Assembly: GCA_022539475.1 (NCBI GenBank)
Contig: VCMS01000261.1
Coordinates: forward strand, 1 to 24,829
Direction: 5' to 3'
From: Gracilaria domingensis
Lineage: Eukaryota > Rhodophyta > Florideophyceae > Gracilariales > Gracilariaceae
Length of the DNA stretch: 24,829 nt
Below are positions 17,843 to 24,829 of the stretch, piece by piece (the stretch's first letter is position 1; the number at the start of each line of letters is the position of its first letter). The position numbers and the translations under genes were made by a program. The notes under the pieces were generated by a model. That model saw only the letters and a list, made by a program, of their open reading frames with translations, made no database searches and was not told where the DNA came from.

Positions 17843-20800
17843 TTATATTCTCTTTCGAACGCCTTGAAGGACCTCGTGAACTTCGTTCCGAGTGGTATAG
17901 TCGTTCGGCTTCCTGTCTACGAAGTAATACCGTCTCAAAATATCTATCACGGCTATGACCCTATCAATACAACCAATGCTTTCCACAGATCTCACAGTGT
18001 GTCGATGATCATCCGTATAGATGACTGCATTGGTTGAGTCGACAATGAGTCCATATTGCCATGACACACCGATGAACACGGCTCTTATTGTTCTTCCTCT
18101 GCTATTCTCATGAAGCTCCAGAACGACTTCGAAAATCTGGTGCACCAAACCATAATACAGATCTCTTTCCCGAATGTCTCTGTCAGGTTGTGCATCCTGT
18201 GGTACAAAGTGGGCAGCAACATGGTACTTTTGTCGGGCACACTTTTTCTTGGAAATACGCGCGTTGAAGTTATCCCTTGTTTCCAAGGAAATAGTTCCAC
18301 TCTCTCTCAGTACGGTTGCACTTCCGAACATCTTTGAAGACTTGATAGTGAATGACGAATGTGGGACGTTGAAGTTTTCCCACAAGAACCGATTCAGAGC
18401 TCCTCTCAAATCATGTGACATATTTCGACATGGGGATCCAACACCGTGGCATCGAACACCAGCAGCCATATCGTTAATTATAGGCCCACTGTTTCGTATT
18501 GTACTTGAAGAGTACTCGTCGTCGACATTACTCATATACTCATTTTCTGCCTCTGGTGCGATGCCATTGTTCGTAAGCTTGAGGGCGAGAAGTCTAAAGC
18601 TCTTGTGAAATATATGGGAGCTAATATGACAAGTACTCTGTACCCTTCTTCCAACTTCGCCTAGTAGTCTCTCCACAATGAACTGCGAAGAGAGCGGAAG
18701 TGGTCCACATTCTCTAAGAAGGTCAGGCAGATGAAGTATGGCGTGCGTGGTTGGTGTGAAGCAAAATGAATCAGACTCAGATTGATAGAATAGGCTACAA
18801 AACCGAACGTACGCCTCCTCAACTGCAGATTTCAAAGCGCGTACCTGTTCGGGTCCACAATCATACGAGAAAGAAAGCGATACAAGCCTTGCTGTCGCCG
18901 CCACCGGAAGAACCACGTCTTTTCGCACCCTATATCGGTGAAGAAATGGCACTAAGTACATCTCAGCATGACGCCGCAAATCTTCTGCTTTGTACTTGGA
19001 AAGGTGCTCCAGAGAAAAAATTGATCTTCCCCATGAACTGGGTACAGCATTGGTCGATTCTCTCATAGACTTGTTGATCTTCTCCAAAGTATCATCTGAT
19101 ATGCAATAACTGGGTTTTGGGGAGACCCCTTCCAGTTTAGAGTGCGATCCTGTCACCAGACGAAGAACATGTTTCACCCAACCCAGCAAAACGAGATGCA
19201 TCGCATCATATGGAAAGGAGAACACATAGTCGAGCTTCAGATGGGATAACACCGAGCGTCTCTTGATACCACTTTCTGCAATTATGCTTCTTTTCTCTTT
19301 CGTATCAAGCTGTCTCTGCGAAATCCTGCGCCATGTCAGCATCACATCTTTGCTTTGGCGTTTTCCTACGCACTCCATTTCAATGAAATTCCGAATGTTT
19401 CGAGCGTTACCAGATCTGAAAAGGTTCTTGATGTCTCTAGGTCTTATTTCAGGAACGGCACAGTTATTTCTACATTGTCTTATATACGTCTTTGTCTTGA
19501 GACAAAAGCGACAGAAGATAGTACCGTTGTGCCCCACGTATCCAAACACCTTGGAAGCCGCTGGCCAATCTGCCGTGAAATACAAGAGAAAGGCCTTTAT
19601 TGTCCGCACTTTGCGATCGTAACATGATATCCGTATTCCATTTTCAAGTTCCCGAATGTCTTGTACAAGTTCTTCAAGAAAAGTGTCGAAGTATTCTGAA
19701 TCATGACTACCTGGAATAACGGCATGAATGATTGCATTTGATGCTTTGCTTCGTACCTTTGGGTCAAAGTTCAGAATTGTTGAGACCACTGGCCATGTTG
19801 AGAATGCAGAGCCGTCTCTCCGCTTTCCACACTCGAAACCATCAGTCGAAAGCGTGAAGAATACCAATATCTCCTCATTCTCTTTCCAATTCTGTAAAGT
19901 TGACTCATGCAATCTGAAGAAGGTGGCACTGTGGTAGTAATCATGAGGAGGGTCTTGTTCGTTTGGAGTTGAAATACTGATCCAAGCTCGCCGACAGCCA
20001 TTCATGAGTTGCTCGAACGTCTCCTTAGCATTGCAAAGACCTCTTAGTGCGGAAGACATTTTCAAGAACCAAAACGACTCTCTCTTGAACGGTTCACTAC
20101 ATACTGGGCAGCAATTCATCTTCCTTGCGCTTCCACATTGAGCAGCATGCCCATGAGGACACATTGCGGCTCTGGACTTGCACAGCAACGACTTTCTTAC
20201 TGAATAGGAGTTGAGGCTCTTAAGTGAAAACTTGGATGATAGGGGTTTGATGTTAAGCAACCGTTGAAGCGCCCTTTGTGAAACGTTCGACATCTCTGCA
20301 GTGTACAAGAAGGCCGCGAGTCTTTCAAAAACTTCTTGCTTCTCACTCTTTGGGTACATGCTGCTATGTGAACTGGCATAGTGTTCCTCGTTATCGAAAA
20401 TCGAAATGTTCCAGATATCTTGATCATCGACGTTCTCAACTGAACGTATCGAGTACTCGTCCAAAGCACTGGATCCAACGATTCTAGAATTGTGTTCCAC
20501 AATGGAACCTCCTTCAAGCTGTTCATTGTTCTGGTCATGAATTCGATCTATGGATACAAACCTGAATTCTGAAGACGGGGAGTTGTGTACCATATCTTGT
20601 ACTGCTTCACTCTCGTTCTGTGTACGAGGAAGGTACTGACTGTTATCTCTTCCAAGATTTTCGCCGCAGGCTGATGGCGCTGTTTCTTGAACTTCGATTT
20701 CCCTCTCAGAAATCACTGGTGCTACGCTCACCGTCTCCCATCTGCATCTTCTTCGAACTATTGGCTTCAGTATTTCTTCTTGCGCTACCTGCAGCTCGGA

Positions 20801-20902
20801 TGGAGTAGGGCTGTAGTCTTCGTGCAACTGAAACGGAGCAAAGTCATCACCACTGGTCTCCCATCTACAACGTTTGCGTCTACTCTGTTCGTCAGCAAAC
20901 AT
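17843..20902 (-). CDS. Tnp2/CACTA-type transposase (1019 aa)
   Basis: This protein would cut and join the transposon ends through an RNase H-like DDE core. Order of parts: two RCRWET motifs (residues about 11-16 and 52-57), an acidic/serine N-terminal region to about 190, a possible zinc-binding cluster at 248-268 (CPHGH...CCPVC), then the transposase core. Core signatures are LSTDGFECGK (D354), YFTADWPAASKVFGYVGHNG (D445) with CRFC at 464-467, FPYDAMHLVLLGWVKHVL (D566), and a C-terminal HLPDLLRECGPL...FIVERLLGEVG block (about 724-751). The ADWPA...GHNG...CxxC and DxMH blocks are the hallmark pattern of Tnp2-like transposases in plants, fungi and animals. Which acidic residues are catalytic is inference. 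The start ATG at 20902 is the first in frame. The length is normal for the family and there are no stops. Confidence 0.75.
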   Translation of the reverse strand: MFADEQSRRKRCRWETSGDDFAPFQLHEDYSPTPSELQVAQEEILKPIVRRRCRWETVSVAPVISEREIEVQETAPSACGENLGRDNSQYLPRTQNESEAVQDMVHNSPSSEFRFVSIDRIHDQNNEQLEGGSIVEHNSRIVGSSALDEYSIRSVENVDDQDIWNISIFDNEEHYASSHSSMYPKSEKQEVFERLAAFLYTAEMSNVSQRALQRLLNIKPLSSKFSLKSLNSYSVRKSLLCKSRAAMCPHGHAAQCGSARKMNCCPVCSEPFKRESFWFLKMSSALRGLCNAKETFEQLMNGCRRAWISISTPNEQDPPHDYYHSATFFRLHESTLQNWKENEEILVFFTLSTDGFECGKRRDGSAFSTWPVVSTILNFDPKVRSKASNAIIHAVIPGSHDSEYFDTFLEELVQDIRELENGIRISCYDRKVRTIKAFLLYFTADWPAASKVFGYVGHNGTIFCRFCLKTKTYIRQCRNNCAVPEIRPRDIKNLFRSGNARNIRNFIEMECVGKRQSKDVMLTWRRISQRQLDTKEKRSIIAESGIKRRSVLSHLKLDYVFSFPYDAMHLVLLGWVKHVLRLVTGSHSKLEGVSPKPSYCISDDTLEKINKSMRESTNAVPSSWGRSIFSLEHLSKYKAEDLRRHAEMYLVPFLHRYRVRKDVVLPVAATARLVSLSFSYDCGPEQVRALKSAVEEAYVRFCSLFYQSESDSFCFTPTTHAILHLPDLLRECGPLPLSSQFIVERLLGEVGRRVQSTCHISSHIFHKSFRLLALKLTNNGIAPEAENEYMSNVDDEYSSSTIRNSGPIINDMAAGVRCHGVGSPCRNMSHDLRGALNRFLWENFNVPHSSFTIKSSKMFGSATVLRESGTISLETRDNFNARISKKKCARQKYHVAAHFVPQDAQPDRDIRERDLYYGLVHQIFEVVLELHENSRGRTIRAVFIGVSWQYGLIVDSTNAVIYTDDHRHTVRSVESIGCIDRVIAVIDILRRYYFVDRKPNDYTTRNEVHEVLQGVRKRI

Positions 20903-21444
20903 GACGTGAGGTTACCGATTTAACGCGACGATTATGCAATTTGTGCAACAGGGAGTACTTGGAGCAATGAAAAAGGGAGGGATACTACCCCCATTAAGAA
21001 CTTTTATTGATCAGTTTGGAAAATCACGGCCTTCAAAGAGCGATGAAAACTTTTAGGTTTTCAAAATTATTTGAGGAGGTTTCGGTTCAACCCATTTCAT
21101 TCTGCTCAAGAGAGCGCGGGCTCTTCGATACATCTCTCTACTTAGCTTCCCCCGTCTTCTCTCTCCCGGCTTTCTCCAAATGAATCCGCTCCGCCCCTCC
21201 GACGAACAGCTTGGACAGCTCAAGTGACCAGCTTGTTGTCCCCCTTCTCATCCAGGAATACGTCAACTGTTCCTCCCTATCCTTCCGCCTTGCACATCCC
21301 CAAGCTGCGGATACCCATAGTTTCCCGCCTGGAGTACGTTTCATACCACGCGAGCTTTCACGGGAAGAGTCAGAAGTGCCTCTCGTGTTTCATTGGAACT
21401 GACGACGAGCTCGGTTTTGCATTCAAAAACTTGTTTCTATCAGA
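20903..21444. promoter_or_regulatory. Divergent intergenic region of the transposon
   Basis: This 540-bp region separates the transposase (minus) and the 532-aa ORF (plus) and probably contains both promoters. It has a small hairpin at 21046-21063 (GAAAAC and GTTTTC arms), a pyrimidine-rich run at about 21130-21175, and a 15-codon upstream ORF at 21180-21227 (MNPLRPSDEQLGQLK) before the main plus-strand start. A further frame from 21224 to 21463 (including KLRIPIVSRLEYVSYHASFH) has a plausible composition but no known match. Confidence 0.4.
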
Positions 21445-23043
21445 ATGGGTTCACGTACGCTGAACAACGTCACCGCAGACAGCCTCCTCGCCGGTGAACA
21501 CACTTCGGTGAGCCCGAGAGAAGATGCTGCCGGAGGCCAAAGAAATGCGTACTCGGTGCAGCAACAAGTCCAATCTCGTGCAGAGAGAGCTTCTCACTAT
21601 GCCACGGCTCGTGTTGCACGTGTGGCAAGTACTCCTTCTGGAGTTCCAACACCGACTGCCAACCTCGAAGTACTTCAAGCAAACTCGGTGAGGATTCCAG
21701 GCGCATCCTCGAAACGCAAAATGAAAGAGAATGACAGGCCTGGGTTCCCGACTGGTGCACTACTCTCCGCGAGAGTAGTGTTCAACCGCCTGTATCAGGA
21801 GAAAATGACTGACAACTGCCCAGTTGATGACAACTATCCTATCTATCCAGAGATAGCGAATGCGATAGAGGACAGAATCCGTCAGTTTATGTACCACCGT
21901 CTTGGGCTAGAGCGTGGGAAGCGCACGTTCAGGTCCATTAAGAGTGAGTTCGGCCCACAAATCTTTCAGCTGAAGCGAAACCTGGTGGACACATTCCCCG
22001 TTTTGGCCGCCGCTCAGAATCACTGGGTTATCACAGAGTTCATTAAGGAAGCTATACAACGAGATAAGAAGGCGAAGGCTGAGGAACAGAAGCGCGGGAC
22101 AAAGAGAGTTTTAGGTGATGGTGGGAACAGGAGTCGCGTTGGTACTGATCCGAACACAAACCTGACAGCAGCGATGCCAGCACATTCCAGTGAGAGAGCG
22201 TCGAATCCTGTTGAATCTGAACGCCAACCGCGATTGAATTCGACAACAGTCACGCCCTCCGTTAACAGCAACGAAGGAGACAGAAGGGCTCGATCTAGGG
22301 GTCAAGCGGAAGATGAAACTGCGGGTCACGAACAGGATGGCGGGCATGGCAGTGGGGCTCTCCGTGTCCCATTGCAGAGACATTCTTCCAATGGAACTGA
22401 TCAGCACGGCAGTACTGGTGAGTCCACTGATCAAGCGAGCAATGACGCCGTTGCCCACGAGCCAAATGTGTCAGGTGATACGCTTCAACTTGTTTTATCT
22501 GAAGGAAATCTCTCGGACAGAGCTTATGCTGCAAGTGGTGGGAGCATCAGTCGTGCTCCAATCGCATCTAATGGGATGCTTTCGCGAAGGGGGAAAGACG
22601 TGGCAGTTACACGAGAGCGCTCTGATCAGTATTCCGAGTCCAATGGTCCCTCATCCATAAATGACGGAGAAGTGCTTAGCGAAGGTTCATCGGAAGGTCA
22701 CGTTGATATATCTGCCACTGTGAGAAAGATGGTAGATCAAACGGAGAAAGCGGTAGAGTCTATTCCGTCCCGTTCTGCTACGCGTGGTCGCAAGCATGGC
22801 GGAAGAAGCTTCCGTCAGCCGTCATCGAAGGAACCTGCCCGACGCCGGCGGGGAAAGGGTAGCAAGCGCAGGAGAGATGTCGAGGTTTTCGCGGAAGAAA
22901 GTGGCATCGAGGATGTGAGCCCACCAAACCAACGTGTTCGAGCTGAGCGAGCGGAGGAAGGACGTCCCACAAAGTTTACAAACCCACGTCGTGGAAGTTC
23001 AAGCGCAGATCGCACTGGAGCCCGCCGACACCCAAAACGTTGA
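21445..23043 (+). CDS. Hypothetical transposon-associated nuclear protein (532 aa)
   Basis: The protein has an unstructured N-terminus, a compact region at residues about 112-217 (NRLYQEKMTDNCPVDDNYPI, then IRQFMYHRLGLERGKRTFRS and FPVLAAAQNHWVITEFIKEA), a long Ser/Gly/Glu-rich middle, and a strongly basic cluster near 466-480 (RRRRGKGSKRRRDVE) that would serve as a nuclear localisation signal. The compact region looks like a helical DNA- or protein-binding domain, but I do not recognise it. The ORF is divergent from the transposase, so it may be the second (TnpA-like) gene of the element; alternatively it is a host gene next to the insertion. It is intact and starts at an ATG. Confidence 0.5.
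   Translation: MGSRTLNNVTADSLLAGEHTSVSPREDAAGGQRNAYSVQQQVQSRAERASHYATARVARVASTPSGVPTPTANLEVLQANSVRIPGASSKRKMKENDRPGFPTGALLSARVVFNRLYQEKMTDNCPVDDNYPIYPEIANAIEDRIRQFMYHRLGLERGKRTFRSIKSEFGPQIFQLKRNLVDTFPVLAAAQNHWVITEFIKEAIQRDKKAKAEEQKRGTKRVLGDGGNRSRVGTDPNTNLTAAMPAHSSERASNPVESERQPRLNSTTVTPSVNSNEGDRRARSRGQAEDETAGHEQDGGHGSGALRVPLQRHSSNGTDQHGSTGESTDQASNDAVAHEPNVSGDTLQLVLSEGNLSDRAYAASGGSISRAPIASNGMLSRRGKDVAVTRERSDQYSESNGPSSINDGEVLSEGSSEGHVDISATVRKMVDQTEKAVESIPSRSATRGRKHGGRSFRQPSSKEPARRRRGKGSKRRRDVEVFAEESGIEDVSPPNQRVRAERAEEGRPTKFTNPRRGSSSADRTGARRHPKR
21758..21780. repeat. Perfect 10-bp-arm palindrome inside the 532-aa ORF
   Basis: CACTACTCTC at 21758-21767 and GAGAGTAGTG at 21771-21780 are exact reverse complements separated by CGC. 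The arms begin with CACTA and end with TAGTG, the terminal motif of CACTA elements, although here they lie within coding sequence. Confidence 0.8.
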
Positions 23044-23313
23044 TGGTTAGATTTCCACTTATCATCGTCGAACACCCCGACACATCGTTGAGCAATTCTC
23101 TCGTGAGTTAGATAGTCACATCTTATTACCCGACGATCTGCGCGTGTTCGAAACGTTCTAACCAGCCAAAATCTCATGATTCCTTCATCCCTTTGTTTAC
23201 CAGAAGTACAGTTACCTCAAAGCTCGTTGGTCTCGGTGCTGCTGCTTCATGGTATTGCCGCAGTTTTAAGATAATTCCGACCATCCCATGCATCGCTGCA
23301 CTAGGGGCAGGAT

Positions 23314-23332
23314 TGTTAGCCAATGGCTAACA
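23314..23332. repeat. Short palindrome (9-bp arms, 1-nt centre)
   Basis: TGTTAGCCA at 23314-23322 and TGGCTAACA at 23324-23332 are exact reverse complements around a single A. Confidence 0.75.
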
Positions 23333-23380
23333 TAGAACTTTCAATCTGTCCTTACTCCAATCTCATTTTGCACTGTTCAA

Positions 23381-23742
23381 AGTACTTCTTTGTACTGTAC
23401 CTGCTCTTATAGGGTACACACATTGGTATAAAGTTTGTACTAATTTTACTCTCTTAGACGTGTTTTAGGACCTTTTCATAGTACTAAATGGCCAACATAA
23501 GCCCTCATCTTGGACAAGAAATATCGGTTTCCTGTCTCGTTTACGAACAGATTTTGTCTGCTTGGGGACTATAAGAAAGACATGTATAAGACCTTCGTGG
23601 GATGGGTACGGAACGCCTCTCTTGGACATCTCTAGGGCAGAAATTATACTGCTTTTGGACTCATATGCTCTCTAGGCTTTGGTCACAATACGTGCCGTCT
23701 TTGACCAGTCTTGGGAGATCTTCTCAGTACTTCTTTCGTACT
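23381..23742. repeat. Two dispersed copies of AGTACTTCTTT(C)GTACT
   Basis: One copy lies at 23381-23396 and another, one base longer, at 23726-23742. Each is itself an inverted repeat (AGTAC and GTACT arms). Confidence 0.55.
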
Positions 23743-23876
23743 CTTCTCGTGCAGTCATTGTCCCAAAAAACGGACGGCATCTCGAACATTATTTGTTCAC
23801 ATCTTGTGCCTCATTAGGCCCTTTTTTGAGGATCTATTTGGTGCACATTTCGTCCATCTTCTGCCCTGTCCTATGC

Positions 23877-24008
23877 GGCCATTTATTGGACGCATCTAAA
23901 TGGCACTTTTTGGGCCATATTTTGGCCATGTTTTGAGCCAAATATACACGTATCATGTTGGCCTTATGGTGGTCCTATTTCGGCCATATATAGGCCGCAA
24001 AAATGGCC
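23877..24008. repeat. Cluster of GGCCAT motifs
   Basis: GGCCAT occurs at 23877, 23913, 23924 and 23982, and its complement ATGGCC at 24003; another ATGGCC lies at 23488. The local density is much higher than elsewhere in the window. Clustered short motifs close to an end are typical of CACTA subterminal repeats, but no partner cluster was seen on the left. Confidence 0.55.
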
Positions 24009-24829
24009 CACAGGGCGGCCAGTGCTTCGGATGCATGGTTGTTATCTACTAATTGGACATCTTTTGATAACTCGGGAGAGGACCCCTTCTCATGGCCTTT
24101 GTTGATTTCACGTTGATCAGCTTCTCTGAACAGATCGTGGACACCTGTGGATTCTGCAGAAAACTCGCTAACCTCTTGATGCTCATCCCCTGACTGACCT
24201 CCGTCAGATTCAGAAGAGTTTTCGCGGGATTTTTCGACTGAGCTCGCCCTCGAACCAGTCTTCTTCCTTATGAATACCCCATCGTTCTGAACTCCAGATA
24301 GGATAGTTTCTACCTGATTTCCTTCTGACGATTCATCGGACTCTACGGGTGCATCAGGCCCCTCCAAAAGTCGTTCATAATCCAAGGATTCTCCGCTATC
24401 TTCCAGAGCGATTGGGACAGCTACTGGCGGCATGTGTCACGTTAAGTCCATGCGGTCTTTTCCGAGAGGGGCCCTCGGGGATGGATTTTTCTGAACCAGT
24501 GATAGAATGCTGTCTATCCTCTCCTCGATGATTTTCCTATCGTTCCACTTGATTGCTTGTTCGAAGTGTAAGACAGCTCTTGCCACATGAAACTGGCAAG
24601 ATTTGTCGAAGGTAAATGTAATTTCCTTTCCACCGGCCAGCCATTCAAATCTCTTCACGGTAAAGAACGGCAAGTTGCGAAATGGGTTTCCGATTCGATC
24701 TCGAACACATAGAGAGTTCATGTTCCATTCTATATAAGCTGACTCGATGACACTCTGCCGTATCGACGACGTTTCTTGCACTTGGACACGACAAGAATCT
24801 GTGCTGAAACAGCTGAGAGCCTTCTCTTG
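23975..24829 (-). CDS. Unidentified protein frame with one in-frame TGA (5' partial)
   Basis: From the right edge a minus-strand frame is open to a TGA at 24437-24439 and then, in the same frame, from 24436 to a stop at 23975. The upstream part looks globular (SAYIEWNMNSLCVRDRIGN, RFEWLAGGKEITFTFDKSCQ, VARAVLHFEQAIKWNDRKI). The part after the TGA is acidic and serine-rich (EDSGESLDYERLLEGPDAPV, SRENSSESDGGQSGDEHQEV) and ends in a short hydrophobic tail that overlaps the GGCCAT cluster. It could be a gene broken by a nonsense mutation, two ORFs linked by stop-codon readthrough, or a gene that truly ends at 24437. I do not recognise the family. The start is outside the window. Confidence 0.4.

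Larger units (their letters stand above)
16201..23043. mobile_element. Tnp2/CACTA-like DNA transposon region (ends not determined)
   Basis: Three long intact ORFs are arranged as two minus-strand genes (accessory basic protein and transposase) and one divergent plus-strand gene. A large transposase plus a separate basic DNA-binding protein is the usual CACTA/EnSpm plan (TnpD and TnpA in plants). The span given covers only the ORFs; termini, terminal inverted repeats and a target-site duplication were not found by eye. That all three ORFs are open suggests a recent insertion. It is not certain that the 532-aa ORF belongs to the same element. Confidence 0.55.
23044..23974. other. Non-coding region right of the transposon ORFs
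   Basis: No convincing gene is present; the ORFs at 23602-23936 overlap one another and have unremarkable sequence. The region is AT-richer than the flanking genes and contains several palindromic and repeated motifs, listed separately. It may be subterminal transposon DNA. Confidence 0.4.

Noticed and set aside
18174..19622. Plus-strand ORFs of 100-144 codons within the transposase
   Set aside because: They lie antisense to a 1019-codon frame with conserved transposase motifs.

Overview
This window reads as nuclear DNA of a eukaryote. It contains genes for eukaryote-only machinery (XPB helicase, RNA polymerase III subunit RPC5, RAD9 checkpoint clamp, DMXL/Rav1 V-ATPase assembly factor), a plant/protist-type phosphofructokinase, spliceosomal-type introns and a large Tnp2/CACTA-like DNA transposon. 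Introns are few and short. The mixture would fit an intron-poor alga, for example a red alga, but that placement is an inference.

Layout. At 3-173 there is the C-terminal end of an unidentified basic protein, followed by about 2 kb without a recognisable gene. At 2221-4569 there is an unidentified ORF and then a decayed XPB/RAD25 helicase. At 4991-6163, minus strand, lies a broken coiled-coil gene with one probable 105-nt intron. At 6656-7502 there is a phosphofructokinase remnant with its catalytic middle missing. At 8831-15519 there is a compact block: an RPC5-like 3' end (plus), RAD9 (minus, its stop codon directly abutting that of RPC5), and a long DMXL/Rav1-like gene (plus) divergent from RAD9 across 179 bp. 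At 16201-23043 there is a transposon region with three intact ORFs: a basic accessory protein and a 1019-aa Tnp2-type transposase (both minus), and a divergent 532-aa basic protein (plus). From 23.3 to 24.0 kb the DNA is rich in short palindromes and GGCCAT repeats. At the right edge an unidentified minus-strand reading frame interrupted by one TGA runs off the window.

The main pattern is a contrast. Every cellular gene that I can identify by homology is interrupted by nonsense codons, frameshifts or deletions, while the transposon ORFs in the same sequence are fully open. This argues that most of the damage is real decay rather than sequencing error, and that the cellular genes may be second copies of functional ones elsewhere. 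If they were functional, XPB and RPC5 would serve transcription, RAD9 the DNA damage checkpoint, DMXL V-ATPase assembly and PFK glycolysis; nothing suggests a single joint pathway.

A second pattern is base composition. The RAD9/DMXL 5' ends and the PFK 5' end are extremely GC-rich and drop towards ordinary composition downstream within the same gene. I did not find convincing tRNA, rRNA or CRISPR features. Transposon termini and target-site duplications could not be fixed by eye.
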